Part shown: piece by piece, positions 33,295-42,620 of the stretch
Layout: each line of letters begins with the position of its first letter
Position numbering within the stretch: position 1 is the stretch's first letter
Assembly (NCBI RefSeq): GCF_010468615.1
Contig: NZ_WUEH01000007.1
Span: 1 to 64,000, forward strand
DNA: 64,000 nt
Source of the DNA: Pseudodesulfovibrio sp. JC047
Lineage (GTDB): Bacteria > Desulfobacterota > Desulfovibrionia > Desulfovibrionales > Desulfovibrionaceae
Direction: 5' to 3'
Translations under genes and position numbers: made by a program
The notes under the pieces: model-generated
The model's database searches: none
Told to the model about the DNA's origin: nothing
The model's input: the letters and a program-made list of their open reading frames with translations, nothing else

Positions 33295-33513
33295 TCAACA
33301 ATCCACAAAGACAATGCAGTCTTCAGGGCATGAATTCATGATGTCCCGGACTTCTTCTTCAGTCACTTTGGAACGGCAGACATACGGCATGTTGAGGTCG
33401 TCATCCCATTCAAAGACATCAGGGTTCATCTCGATACATCCCTGACACAGGCGGCAATCGCCCAACTCAATGGCTATTTCACGATGCTTGGTACAGGTCT
33501 TTTCTTGTGTCAT
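33295..33513 (-). CDS. Small ferredoxin, single-cluster type
   Basis: A 72-residue acidic ferredoxin. The cluster motif is CRLCQGC near residues 20-26 (CX2CX2C) with a remote ligand in SCPEDCI near residue 61-64, the pattern of monocluster [4Fe-4S] or [3Fe-4S] ferredoxins of Desulfovibrio. Two additional cysteines (C7 and C72) could form a disulfide or be unused. A weak ribosome site lies before the ATG at 33513. It may be one of the electron donors to complex I or other reductases, but nothing in the context proves this. Confidence 0.87.
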   Translation of the reverse strand: MTQEKTCTKHREIAIELGDCRLCQGCIEMNPDVFEWDDDLNMPYVCRSKVTEEEVRDIMNSCPEDCIVFVDC

Positions 33514-33584
33514 AAGTTGAGAATAATTCCTGTTTGATCATTTGGCAAGGGGAAAGATCGTGATTTTTGTGAGGATCTTCCGAG

Positions 33585-34598
33585 CTAGACGTTGAATCTG
33601 AATTCAATGATGTCGCCATCCTGAACGATATATTCCTTGCCTTCCAGACGGGCTTTCCCTGCATCCTTGACGGCCTTGAAGCTTCCCAATTGGATAAAAT
33701 CGTCATACCCGATGACCTCTGCACGAATAAAGCCTTTTTCAAAATCGGTGTGGATGACCCCGGCTGCCTGGGGGGCGGTTGAGCCGATGCGCACTGGCCA
33801 TGTGCGGCATTCGTCTTCCCCGGCCGTCAAAAAGGAGATGAGACCGAGCAGGTGATATGTCTTGTTGATAACCTTGTCCAATGCGGATTGTGAGAGACCC
33901 AGGTCATTCAGGAAGAGGGCCTTTTCTTCTGGATCATCGATTTCTGCCAGTTCTCGTTCGAGTTTGGCAGAGACCGCGATGTGACTCATGCCAGCGGTTT
34001 CTTGTGGAAGCTGTATGGATGTTTCATCCCCTTCGGGACAGTTCCAGACATACAGGATCGGGCGGGCGGAGAGGAATTTATACCCTTTGAGTTCGGGAAG
34101 AGCCGCCAGAGTCTCATCTGTCCTGAGCGGGTGCTCTGCTTCCAGCGTCGCAAGAGCGCGTTGCAACGCATTTTGTTCCTTGGGATCGACCAACGCCTTG
34201 TTCTTTTTCTCATCGGTGGCGAGTTTTTCGAGCCGTTTTTCAATGACCGCCATATCCGTGATCATCATGTCGGCTTCAATGGCCTGCCATTGTTCATGTG
34301 GGTCGTTCATGCCGGAAAACGCATCCAGAACACCGATGAAACAGTCATAGGGTCGGACTTCATTAAGAACTCGGTCGCCGAGACCGGCACTTTTACCGCC
34401 GCCACCCGGAATATCGAGGTATTCGATTTCGCTGTACGTGATTTTTTTGGGAGAGAAGAGTGCAATGAGCGGGTCAAGTCGGGGGTCCGGGACTTTTATC
34501 ATGGCGCGGTTGCCAGCGGCTGTGGCATCCGGTCCGGCCAATGCCGCGAAAAGATCTGTTTTTCCTGCACCGGAAAATCCGAAAAGTGCTGTTTTCAT
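33585..34598 (-). CDS. YchF/Obg-family P-loop NTPase
   Basis: A 337-residue protein of the YchF group, a ribosome-associated ATPase lineage within Obg GTPases. The P-loop is GFSGAGKT at residues 7-14, switch regions include YLDIPGGGGKSAGLGDRVLNEV, a helical insert spans about 110-190, and the base-recognition site reads VWNCPE where GTPases have NKxD, in line with ATP preference. The C-terminal TGS domain (about 250-337) ends EYIVQDGDIIEFRFNV. It is shorter than the 363-residue E. coli YchF and somewhat divergent. GGGAG upstream supports the ATG at 34598. It is divergent from aroK. Confidence 0.88.
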   Translation of the reverse strand: MKTALFGFSGAGKTDLFAALAGPDATAAGNRAMIKVPDPRLDPLIALFSPKKITYSEIEYLDIPGGGGKSAGLGDRVLNEVRPYDCFIGVLDAFSGMNDPHEQWQAIEADMMITDMAVIEKRLEKLATDEKKNKALVDPKEQNALQRALATLEAEHPLRTDETLAALPELKGYKFLSARPILYVWNCPEGDETSIQLPQETAGMSHIAVSAKLERELAEIDDPEEKALFLNDLGLSQSALDKVINKTYHLLGLISFLTAGEDECRTWPVRIGSTAPQAAGVIHTDFEKGFIRAEVIGYDDFIQLGSFKAVKDAGKARLEGKEYIVQDGDIIEFRFNV

Positions 34599-34720
34599 GG
34601 TTTTCTCCCTTCATCGATATCGTGTTGTGCGTGGAGCCTATCAGTATTTGGACTGATTGCAAAATAGGTAATGAGTTTGAAAGATTGAAGCCAACGCGGT
34701 TTTCCTCTACATTCTCGGAT

Positions 34721-35263
34721 ATGGACAGACGGAAGAACATCTTTCTTATCGGGCCAAGGGCCTGTGGCAAGACCAGCGTGGGGCGGCGGCTCGCAGCACG
34801 GCTCAACAGTGAATTTGTGGACACCGACCACGCACTGGTGCAATCAGTTGGTTGCGAAATCGAACAATACGTCGCTCTTAACGGATGGGAGGCCTTTCGT
34901 GAACGGGAGGCGGCCATACTGGCGCGGGAATCCGAGCCGGGTGGCCGGGTGATCGGTTGCGGCGGCGGGATCGTGTTGAAACCGGAGAATCGGACGATTT
35001 TGCGAACAGGGATAGTGATCTATCTCAAGGTGGACCCTGTCGAGCTGGTTCGTCGATTGCGTCGTGATCCCAATACCGGACAGCGGCCATCCTTGACAGG
35101 GCAGGGGCTCACGGCCGAAGTGGAGACGGTGTTGGCTCAACGGGCACCATTATATGAGTCGTGTGCCGACTATGTTGTCAGTGCGGCGAGTGTGGCCAGT
35201 GTGGTCGAGAATATTCTGGCCAGACTTGAGCGAAGTCCCGGTCTTTTTGACAGGATATGCTGA
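34721..35263 (+). CDS. aroK: Shikimate kinase
   Basis: A 180-residue kinase that phosphorylates shikimate with ATP in the aromatic pathway. Walker A is GPRACGKTSVG at residues 11-21; FVDTDHALV holds the Mg/shikimate aspartates, the loop VIGCGGGIVL gives the Gly-Gly-Gly shikimate site, and RRLRRDPNTGQRP is the lid with catalytic Arg. The ATG at 34721 is used because the frame before it lacks family similarity. KtrB follows 23 bases later, and aroC comes after KtrA, so the shikimate pair flanks potassium-uptake genes. Confidence 0.92.
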   Translation: MDRRKNIFLIGPRACGKTSVGRRLAARLNSEFVDTDHALVQSVGCEIEQYVALNGWEAFREREAAILARESEPGGRVIGCGGGIVLKPENRTILRTGIVIYLKVDPVELVRRLRRDPNTGQRPSLTGQGLTAEVETVLAQRAPLYESCADYVVSAASVASVVENILARLERSPGLFDRIC

Positions 35264-35286
35264 CAGGCATATACAGATAGGTATCC

Positions 35287-36651
35287 ATGCGCGCTAAACT
35301 CTTTTCCCCATACTGGTTGCCGGTGTGGTTCTTTGGCGGAACCATTCTCATCGGTGCGTTTGTTTTGCATCTTGATGTGAGTCATCCGGGTGGGCCTTTG
35401 TCCTTTGTGGACGCATTGTTCACGGCCACGTCCGCCATGTGTGTCACCGGATTGGCCGTGGTCGATACCGGATCGTATTTTTCAACCCTTGGATTGGACG
35501 TGTTGTTGGTCCTGATTCAGCTTGGTGGTTTGGGGATCATGACCTTTACTACCCTGATTATTCACCTGCTCGGCAAGCGGGTGTCGCTCAATGACCGTCT
35601 TGCTGTCGGGCAAAGCCTGTTGCGTGATCCCTCTTTTAGCCTGCCCAGATTCCTGGCCCGGGTCGTCTGGTGGACGTTCTTTTTCGAGGGGTGCGGTGCC
35701 TTGGCCCTATGGCTTATGGACCCGGTCGGGTTTGCCCCGTATTCTGCGATATTTCATTCCATCTCAGCCTTTTGCAATGCCGGTTTTTCCCTGTATCCCG
35801 ATAGCCTCACCCAGTGGGCCGGACATGGTGGGGTGAATCTGGTATTCATGATTCTCATCACGGCTGGTGGGCTTGGTTTTTATGTGCTCATCGAGTGTGC
35901 GTCCTATTGTCGGAAATTGGCGGTCAGGATGACACACAAGCATCGCGCCATGCCCCGGCTGAGTTGGCATTCGTCCATTGTTCTGAAAACCTCGGCATTT
36001 CTGGTCCTTTTGGGTGCCGTGGTCATCTTCTTTGCCGAGGGTGCTGCCGGGAATGCCCCGGGGGCGTTGTCCGAACGGGTGTGGACCGCATTGTTTCAGT
36101 CAGTGACCTGCCGGACCGCCGGATTCAATACGGTGGATATTGGGAACATGGCGAATGTCTCGTTGATTTTCATGATGTTTCTCATGCTTATCGGAGGATC
36201 GCCCGGATCGTGTGCCGGGGGGATAAAGACCACGACATTCCGCGCGTTGTGCGGATTTGTCTGGGCACAGTTTCGGGGGCGCGAACAGGTCCAGCTCGGA
36301 CGGTTTGCCCTGACGCAGGGGGCATTGAACAAGGTGGTCTCCCTGACGACCATGACGTTTATTTTGGTCGGAGTGGGGACGCTGGTCCTGACTGCGTTGG
36401 AAAGCGGGGACAGTTCCTACCTCATGGCCCGGGAAGAGTTTATCGTGAATTTGTTTGAAACGATTTCCGCGTATGGAACCGTTGGCCTGTCCACCGGGGT
36501 GACGTCGTCACTGGACACTCTGGAAAAAATGACGGTCATCGTGCTCATGTTTGTCGGGCGATTGGGACCGGTGTGGCTGTTGTCCGCATTGCAGAGTTGG
36601 CAGGCTGAACGTCGGTACAAGGTCCCGACCGGGAATTTACCGTTTGGATAG
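35287..36651 (+). CDS. ktrB: KtrB/TrkH-family potassium channel subunit
   Basis: A 454-residue integral membrane K+ uptake subunit with four M1-P-M2 repeats. The four selectivity-filter segments can be seen: SAMCVTGLAVV, AFCNAGFSLYP, TCRTAGFNTVD and SAYGTVGLSTG. The length and lack of an N-terminal extension fit KtrB more than TrkH. It is followed 18 bases later by its RCK-domain regulator KtrA. Uptake is driven by the membrane potential, probably with Na+ dependence as in other Ktr systems. Confidence 0.92.
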   Translation: MRAKLFSPYWLPVWFFGGTILIGAFVLHLDVSHPGGPLSFVDALFTATSAMCVTGLAVVDTGSYFSTLGLDVLLVLIQLGGLGIMTFTTLIIHLLGKRVSLNDRLAVGQSLLRDPSFSLPRFLARVVWWTFFFEGCGALALWLMDPVGFAPYSAIFHSISAFCNAGFSLYPDSLTQWAGHGGVNLVFMILITAGGLGFYVLIECASYCRKLAVRMTHKHRAMPRLSWHSSIVLKTSAFLVLLGAVVIFFAEGAAGNAPGALSERVWTALFQSVTCRTAGFNTVDIGNMANVSLIFMMFLMLIGGSPGSCAGGIKTTTFRALCGFVWAQFRGREQVQLGRFALTQGALNKVVSLTTMTFILVGVGTLVLTALESGDSSYLMAREEFIVNLFETISAYGTVGLSTGVTSSLDTLEKMTVIVLMFVGRLGPVWLLSALQSWQAERRYKVPTGNLPFG

Positions 36652-36669
36652 AATGTGAAGGAGAAGATC

Positions 36670-37329
36670 ATGTCGGAGACAAAGGAAGTCGGTGTTATCG
36701 GGCTTGGCAAATTCGGATTGGCTTTGGCCAAGGCTCTGACCGATTTGGGGCATGATGTCGTGGGAGTGGACAAGGACCCGGAGAACGTGCGTCGGGCGCA
36801 GGACACCTTGGCACAGGTCTATGAAGCGGATGCCACGGATGAAAAAACGTTGAGTCAGATTGGATTTCAGGATCTGGAAAAGGTCATTGTGTCCACGGGT
36901 GATTCCATGGAAGCCAGCATCTTGGTGGTGCTCAATCTGCAAACCATTGGCGTCAAGAATATTTGGGTCAAGGCGTTCAGTCAGGAGCACGAACGGGTTT
37001 TATACAAGTTGGGTGTGCCGTTCGTGGTGTTTCCCGAAGCGTTTGTGGCGTTTCAATTGGCGCATCGGCTGGCGGTTCCCGGACTGCATGAGTATTTCGG
37101 GCTTGGCAATGATGTGGCAACCCGGGAAATCGTGGTGGACGACTGGACAGGAAAGACATTGCGAGAACTGGATTTGACCAATACCTATCAGGTGCAGGTC
37201 ATTGCCTTTCGGCATTCGGGCGAATCGGAATTCCATTTTGTGCCACAGGCGAAACGGGTGTTGGAACAGGGCGATGTCCTTGTCCTGCTTGGAAAGACCG
37301 AAGATATTATTCAGGTTGATAAATTTTAG
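36670..37329 (+). CDS. ktrA: KtrA-type RCK regulator of potassium uptake
   Basis: A 219-residue cytoplasmic protein with an N-terminal Rossmann RCK_N domain (VIGLGKFGLALAKAL, then VDKDPENVRRAQ) and a C-terminal RCK_C (TrkA_C) domain from about residue 140. Members form octameric rings under KtrB and open it in response to ATP/ADP or NAD. AAGGAGAAGATC precedes the ATG at 36670. A single RCK unit, unlike the duplicated TrkA of enterobacteria, matches the Ktr system. aroC follows nine bases after the stop. Confidence 0.93.
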   Translation: MSETKEVGVIGLGKFGLALAKALTDLGHDVVGVDKDPENVRRAQDTLAQVYEADATDEKTLSQIGFQDLEKVIVSTGDSMEASILVVLNLQTIGVKNIWVKAFSQEHERVLYKLGVPFVVFPEAFVAFQLAHRLAVPGLHEYFGLGNDVATREIVVDDWTGKTLRELDLTNTYQVQVIAFRHSGESEFHFVPQAKRVLEQGDVLVLLGKTEDIIQVDKF

Positions 37330-37338
37330 GATGCGATC

Positions 37339-38403
37339 ATGAGCGGCAATATTTTGGGCACAGTGTTTCGATTGACCACTTTTGGCGAGTCCCATGGCCC
37401 GGGGTTGGGCGGCGTGGTGGACGGCTGTCCGGCGGGTATTCCGTTGGACGAGTCCATGCTGCAAGCGGAGTTGGACAGGCGTAAACCCGGACAGGGTGGA
37501 CTTGCTTCAACCGCACGGCAGGAGTCGGACCGTGTCACGATTCTCTCCGGTGTGTTTGAAGGGAAAACCACGGGGACATCCATCGGATTCACCATTCCCA
37601 ATACCGACCACCGTTCCAATGATTATTCCGCGATCAAGGATGTGTTTCGGCCCGGGCACGCAGACTATTCATTCAATGCCAAGTTCGGCTTTCGGGATTA
37701 TCGCGGTGGTGGGCGTTCATCCGGACGTGAAACCGTTTCCCGGGTCGCTGGTGGTGCCATTGCACAAGAAGTATTGCGGCGTGAAGGTATCGCTGTCTAT
37801 GCCTCCACGGTCGAGCTGGGTGGGATTCCTGTGAATGCGAACGATTTTGAAGGTGCGCAGACCCGACCCTATTTCAGCGCGGACCCGGATATCGTGGATG
37901 ATTGGAATGACCGAATCAAGGCGGTCAAATCTCAGGGTGACACCCTCGGCGGGGTCGTGGAAGTCCGTGCCACATCGGTTCCGGCGGGTTTGGGTGAGCC
38001 GGTATTTGACAAGCTGGACGCACGCCTTGCCTATGCGCTTATGTCCGTGGGCGCGGTCAAGGGCGTGGAAATCGGGTCCGGGATGAACGCTTCCTGTTCG
38101 CTTGGGAGTCTGAATAATGATCCCATCGGGCCAGACGGATTTTTATCCAACAATGCCGGGGGAATTCTCGGTGGCATTTCATCGGGACAGGATATCGTGG
38201 CTCGGGCATTTATCAAGCCGATTCCCTCCATTGCGCAGACGCAAGGTACGGTAAATTCCGATGGTTCGGCCACGTCCATCACCATTGGCGGCAGGCATGA
38301 TATTGCGGCCATCCCACGGATTAATCCCGTGCTCAAGGCCATGATGGCTTTGACGCTCGTGGATATGCTGCTGCTGGACAGACGGTTAGGGATGCGGGAC
38401 TAA
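37339..38403 (+). CDS. aroC: Chorismate synthase
   Basis: A 354-residue FMN-dependent enzyme that forms chorismate from EPSP. Signature blocks: FRLTTFGESHGPGLGGVVDG at residues 8-27 with the active-site His, PGHADYSFNAKFGFRDYRGGGRSS at about 108-131 with the second His, and the C-terminal RHDIAAIPRINPVLKAM with Arg and Asp partners. Length is normal. Needs reduced FMN, which anaerobic cells get from a separate reductase. It ends with a four-base overlap with the convergent yjdF-like gene. Confidence 0.96.
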   Translation: MSGNILGTVFRLTTFGESHGPGLGGVVDGCPAGIPLDESMLQAELDRRKPGQGGLASTARQESDRVTILSGVFEGKTTGTSIGFTIPNTDHRSNDYSAIKDVFRPGHADYSFNAKFGFRDYRGGGRSSGRETVSRVAGGAIAQEVLRREGIAVYASTVELGGIPVNANDFEGAQTRPYFSADPDIVDDWNDRIKAVKSQGDTLGGVVEVRATSVPAGLGEPVFDKLDARLAYALMSVGAVKGVEIGSGMNASCSLGSLNNDPIGPDGFLSNNAGGILGGISSGQDIVARAFIKPIPSIAQTQGTVNSDGSATSITIGGRHDIAAIPRINPVLKAMMALTLVDMLLLDRRLGMRD

Positions 38404-39008
38404 TTGTCGGCTTTGATACCTGAGAATCGGAAGAGCACAAGGGCGGTCACGGCACCGAGGGTGTCTGCAAGCATGTCGGTTTGCGCGTCCCAGATGTCCC
38501 CTTGGGAGCCGAGGAATTCGATTCCGGCTTCACCACCAGCTTCGACGGCATACCACCATTCAATGATTTCATATCCTGCGGCCAGTGCCATGATGGCGAA
38601 CAGGCTGAAGAGATAGACCACAACGGGTCGTGCCAGACGTTGACGGGTTAGGAATTCAGCGATGGGAAAGGCATAGAATCCAATGGAAAAATGTCCCAGC
38701 CGATCGAAGTGGTTGCGTTCAAAACCGAAAAGGTCGGTGATCCATTCGAAAGGCACATTGGCGAAGGTGTAGTGCCCGCCTATGGTGTGCAAAATGAGCC
38801 AGCAAGCCATGAGACCATAGGCTAGATTGGAAAATCGGAAGATCTTGAAGGTGAAAACCAACGCCAGAAAAACCAGAATGACCGGAATGTTTTCCGCCCA
38901 CCAGACATCCCGCATGACCGGATTGATGGCGAGAATCAGCCAGATGGCGGTAAAGATTCCGGCCAGTCCGTGCGGGAAGTATCGGGTGACGGCGTTTCCC
39001 GTGGGCAT
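38400..39008 (-). CDS. DUF2238 (YjdF-like) membrane protein
   Basis: A 202-residue membrane protein with about six helices of the DUF2238/YjdF family. The family block GGHYTFANVPFEWITDLFGFERNHFDRLGHFSIG (about residues 77-110) includes HY, R-NH-DR and H residues typical of the group; a second conserved area is EIIEWWYAV and the QGDIWDAQTDMLADTLGA region. Biochemical function is unknown in the family. It begins three bases after the YbjQ-like gene upstream, so the two form an operon, and it overlaps the aroC stop. Confidence 0.88.
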   Translation of the reverse strand: MPTGNAVTRYFPHGLAGIFTAIWLILAINPVMRDVWWAENIPVILVFLALVFTFKIFRFSNLAYGLMACWLILHTIGGHYTFANVPFEWITDLFGFERNHFDRLGHFSIGFYAFPIAEFLTRQRLARPVVVYLFSLFAIMALAAGYEIIEWWYAVEAGGEAGIEFLGSQGDIWDAQTDMLADTLGAVTALVLFRFSGIKADN

Positions 39009-39010
39009 GG

Positions 39011-39349
39011 CTATTTGACCCGTTTCATCCGGACAGCGGTTCCGTAGCAGGAATAGTATTTGTCGCCTTCGGGATGAAAGGAGACGGTTTCGCGATAGCC
39101 GATGATGGCGTCGGCGTTGACGTCGATGGCTTGGGCCATCAGTCCGTAAAAGGCGTTGTCAAAGACATAGCTTCGGCAGACGATCAGCCCGAAAGCGGAG
39201 TGGATTTCTCGTCCGGGAATAGTTTCGGTGGTCATGATTTTCATTTTCCCCGCCATGTACATGTCTTTGGCGAGTTTCATGCGTTGATCGTTCTTGAGTT
39301 CTTCCTTGGCTGGATTATGCCGTTTGGGTGAGCCGAAAATAAGTGCCAT
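39011..39349 (-). CDS. YbjQ/UPF0145-like protein
   Basis: A 112-residue protein resembling the YbjQ (DUF74) family: TTETIPGREIHSAFGLIVCRS at about residues 40-60, then AIDVNADAIIGYRETVSF, which corresponds to the A-ADAVVGVRF block. The N-terminal 35 residues are basic and not part of the fold. AGGGGATC upstream supports the start at 39349. Homologues form pentamers and are sometimes called heavy-metal-binding by similarity, but no metal ligand set is obvious. Function unknown; co-transcribed with the DUF2238 gene. Confidence 0.8.
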   Translation of the reverse strand: MALIFGSPKRHNPAKEELKNDQRMKLAKDMYMAGKMKIMTTETIPGREIHSAFGLIVCRSYVFDNAFYGLMAQAIDVNADAIIGYRETVSFHPEGDKYYSCYGTAVRMKRVK

Positions 39350-39497
39350 CTATGTGATCCCCTTGGGTTTGGTGCGTTGTATTGCTTGAAGATATGTAAC
39401 GCGGAATCGGGGATATGGGCAAGTCTTCCGCACAGGAAAGGTCGGACTGTTTTCCTGTCCGCGTCGGCTCGTGGTTGAAATCCTGATCGTGAAATGA

Positions 39498-39540
39498 AAA
39501 CAGGGCCGGATGAACATGCTGTTCGCCCGGCCCTGTGATT
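39498..39540 (-). terminator. Terminator of the M16 peptidase gene
   Basis: Minus strand stem CACAGGGCCGG / CCGGCCCTG with a loop of about 15 bases, followed by TTTTCATTT. It lies 18 bases after the peptidase stop codon. Confidence 0.82.
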
Positions 39541-39557
39541 TTGCAGTGAGTGATGCT

Positions 39558-42245
39558 CTATGGAGTGACCATCATGATATAGGCCTTGTCGTCCGTCATA
39601 TATTTCTTGACGATGGCCTGGAGGTCTTCGGGAGTGATCGTCTTTGTCGATTCAATGAGCTTTTCTTCATAATTCCGATCAAAGCCACGGGCCATGAGGC
39701 TGGCTGCCTGACGGCTGCGGGCAATGAGGGATTGGTGATCTTGATAGTAATTGCCGACAATGATGTTTTTGGCGCGGTCCAGTTCCTCGTCCGGCAGTGG
39801 GTTCGCGGTCAGTTCGCTGAGCACGGTCTTGAATCCGGTCATGGATTGATCGACCTTGTCGGGATTGGTCCCGATGTACAGGGCGATAAACCCGGTATTC
39901 TTGCTTTGCCAGAGCATGGAAGTGACAGTGTAGCCCAATCCCTGTTTGTCGCGGAGGTCTCTGAATAACAGCCCAGACTGTCCAGACAAGACGGTTTTGA
40001 GCATTTCCAGTTCAGCCGAAGTCTTCATGTCGGTTTTCCCAGGCGTGGGGAAGAGCATCAATATGTGCGACTGATTCCGATCCGGCAACTGCATGGTGCG
40101 TTCCCGCTGCGTGCCCCACTGTGGCGTGGTGAACGCATACGGTTTGTCATTCATGGTCAAAGTCGTGGCAATGTTTTTGGCAAAGGCTTCAATGGCTGCC
40201 GGGTCGTATTGACCGCAGACCGCCAGGGTGAAGGGGCGCATGGACTGCCTGTTCCAGAAACGGATGATGTCCGCATTGGTGAAGGCCTCGACCTGGTCCA
40301 CGGTTCCCTCATGTAACAAGGAGTAAGGGCCTGTTTTGTACAGGAACGGGAACAAATTCCGGAAAGCAAGGCCGAGGGGTTGGTCTTCCCGCCGTTTGAT
40401 GCCTGCAATCTGGTCCTGTTTGGCTCGATTGATTTCTGTTGTGTCAAAGGCCGGGGACGTGAGCGTGTCGGTCATGAGTGGCAATACTGTGTCAGTGAAC
40501 CGGGTGGGGAATTTGGCTTCGACCGCAAAGATGTTGCGCCCGGCAGTCGCGCCGAGGCTGGTGGCGTGGTCAGACAGGAAATCCTGCATTTCCGTGGCCG
40601 TCATTTTCATGGTGCCCCGGGTCAGTCCCGCAGCGGTCAGGGACGCGAGTCCCTGCTGTTCCGGTGTCAGTTCTCCGTCGCCACCACTCCAATACATACT
40701 CATGGCGGTGTACGGCAAGGTTTCGTCCGGCAGGAACACCAGTCGGCTGCCACCGGGCAGGGCGATCTCCGTGGGATTTGCCGTCAGCTTGGCCGCAGCC
40801 TTTTTCGAGAGCGTGTCAGGTGTCGGCCACTGTGCCTTGGTTATGGCTGTCAGCGACTCGGCAGACACATCCTGTCCTTCCGGCGCAAGCACGGCCACGG
40901 CCAATTGATCGGGCCGGACAAATTCATCATAAACGTCTTTCATCTCGTCGCGGGTCACCTGACTGAGAGAGAACAAATAGTTCTTTTCCGCTTGTTCACC
41001 ATTTTCAAAGAATTGGAAATAGCCGATTTTGCTGGCAAGGCCGGACAATGTTTCCTTGGTCAGGAACATGGAGTCCTCAATGTTCAGCTTGGCGCGTTCG
41101 ATTTCCCTGTCCGTGAAGTCGGTGGGGTCGAATGTGGCCAGTTCCGTCATCAGTTCAGACCAGAATTGATCGACCTTGTCCGCATCCAATGTTGCATGGA
41201 CATAGAACATGCCGCCGCGTTCGAGCGTCAAAGGCGAGACGGAAATGCTGTCGACCAATTGTTCTTCATACTTGAATTTGCGGTACAGGCGAGCGGTATC
41301 GTCTCCACCCATCAGTTGAGCCAACAATTCCAGCCCCGCGATCTTGTCGGAAGATCCGTGCGGGATGGGGAAGGCGGCTCCGAGATAAACCTTGTTCCAG
41401 TTCCCGTTCATTGTGACCACGTGCGGGCCAGTGCCGGTTTCCGGGATGGCAATGGCTTTGGGCGGCGTGAAGGAATGGGTGTTTTCCAGTGAACCGAGCA
41501 GGGTATCGGCTTCCGCAAGAATCTGCTCCGGGTCCACCTTGCCGGTGACGACCAGCAACATGGACTGCGGCTGGTAATGGGTGGCGATATAATCCTTGAT
41601 ATCTTTTTGCGTGAAGGACTGGACCGTCTCACGATAGCCGATGATCGGCCATTCATAGGATGAATCTTTCCAGATCATGGATTGCAAGGTCTTGAACAGC
41701 TTGCTGCCGGGCGTGTCTTCACCCCGTTTCAGCTCTGCGAGCACGACCTGCTTTTCGCTTTTTAACTCATCCGGGTCAATGGTCGGATTGAATGCCATGT
41801 CCGTGACCACATCCATGCCCAAGGCCCATTTGTCATCAGGGACTTCGACATAATACACGGTGTAGTCAAAACTGGTGGCCGCATTGAGCATTCCTCCAGC
41901 GGATTCGATTTCGAGGGCGGTTTCACCTGGACCGCGTTTATCGGTTCCCTTGAAAACCATATGTTCAAGCTGGTGGCTGATACCTGCAATTTCCGGAGTT
42001 TCATAGGCGCTTCCGGCATGGACATATAGCCGGACATTTACCAATGGGAACCGGGTGTCTTCCTTGATAAGGACGGTCAGCCCGTTTTTGAGTTTGACGA
42101 GTGTCGTGTCTCCCTGAACAGATGGTGTCAGGGTGGTTTTTTGGTCGGGTGCGAAATCAGTGGGGTGTGTTGTATTCATGTGTGTCACTTGGCAGCCGGT
42201 CAAGACCATGGATAGGCCGATCAGCATTACTAAAGTTCGGAACAT
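39558..42245 (-). CDS. M16-family zinc protease, outer-membrane or periplasmic lipoprotein
   Basis: An 895-residue protein with two tandem M16 peptidase units, as in pitrilysin-type and PqqL-like enzymes. The signal peptide ends in the lipobox LTGC at C18, so it is probably lipid-anchored in the periplasm. The inverted zinc motif H91-Q-L-E94-H95 (GISHQLEHMVFKG) is intact in the N-terminal half, with the conserved NAATSFDYTVYY block after it; the second half lacks HxxEH and is structural. The start ATG at 42245 follows GGAGAT. No PQQ or peptide-modification genes are next to it; a general role in degrading periplasmic peptides is the safest reading. Confidence 0.93.
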   Translation of the reverse strand: MFRTLVMLIGLSMVLTGCQVTHMNTTHPTDFAPDQKTTLTPSVQGDTTLVKLKNGLTVLIKEDTRFPLVNVRLYVHAGSAYETPEIAGISHQLEHMVFKGTDKRGPGETALEIESAGGMLNAATSFDYTVYYVEVPDDKWALGMDVVTDMAFNPTIDPDELKSEKQVVLAELKRGEDTPGSKLFKTLQSMIWKDSSYEWPIIGYRETVQSFTQKDIKDYIATHYQPQSMLLVVTGKVDPEQILAEADTLLGSLENTHSFTPPKAIAIPETGTGPHVVTMNGNWNKVYLGAAFPIPHGSSDKIAGLELLAQLMGGDDTARLYRKFKYEEQLVDSISVSPLTLERGGMFYVHATLDADKVDQFWSELMTELATFDPTDFTDREIERAKLNIEDSMFLTKETLSGLASKIGYFQFFENGEQAEKNYLFSLSQVTRDEMKDVYDEFVRPDQLAVAVLAPEGQDVSAESLTAITKAQWPTPDTLSKKAAAKLTANPTEIALPGGSRLVFLPDETLPYTAMSMYWSGGDGELTPEQQGLASLTAAGLTRGTMKMTATEMQDFLSDHATSLGATAGRNIFAVEAKFPTRFTDTVLPLMTDTLTSPAFDTTEINRAKQDQIAGIKRREDQPLGLAFRNLFPFLYKTGPYSLLHEGTVDQVEAFTNADIIRFWNRQSMRPFTLAVCGQYDPAAIEAFAKNIATTLTMNDKPYAFTTPQWGTQRERTMQLPDRNQSHILMLFPTPGKTDMKTSAELEMLKTVLSGQSGLLFRDLRDKQGLGYTVTSMLWQSKNTGFIALYIGTNPDKVDQSMTGFKTVLSELTANPLPDEELDRAKNIIVGNYYQDHQSLIARSRQAASLMARGFDRNYEEKLIESTKTITPEDLQAIVKKYMTDDKAYIMMVTP

Positions 42246-42508
42246 GGGCAATCTCCATACGGTTCATCATGTTCGAGAAAAATATATTTTTTTGTCCAAT
42301 TCGATCTCAGTAACATAAGTCCGAAAAACTGTCTGGCAAGTGTGTTTACCGGAGTGCCTGATGAATCGGGCTGCACCGTAACCGAGCCTTCTTGAAATGA
42401 AAACCATTATCCAGACTGGTTTTTTTGAGATGGCTTTTCCTTTTGTGTCTTGATTTTGTGACTATTTCCAAAAAAAATGAAAAAAATATTCTGGGAAAAA
42501 ACAGGTGT

Positions 42509-42524
42509 TTGATTGAACAATCAA
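42509..42524. promoter_or_regulatory. Candidate operator upstream of frdCAB
   Basis: Seven-base arms TTGATTG and CAATCAA around a two-base spacer. The half-site TTGAT is that of FNR/CRP-family regulators, but the centre is two bases longer than the FNR consensus. It lies roughly 100 bases upstream of the predicted start of transcription. Confidence 0.45.
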
Positions 42525-42590
42525 CAATATTTACGGCGTATTGCCACTGTGCTTTTTCGTTGACTTCATGATGAGAGATGTTTGGCTATA

Positions 42591-42620
42591 TTGACAAAAA
42601 ACTTGTGGCAGGCATAGGGT
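42591..42620 (+). promoter_or_regulatory. Predicted promoter of frdCAB
   Basis: TTGACA at 42591-42596, an 18-base spacer and TAGGGT at 42615-42620. Transcription would begin near 42627, about 45 bases before the frdC ATG. Confidence 0.55.
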
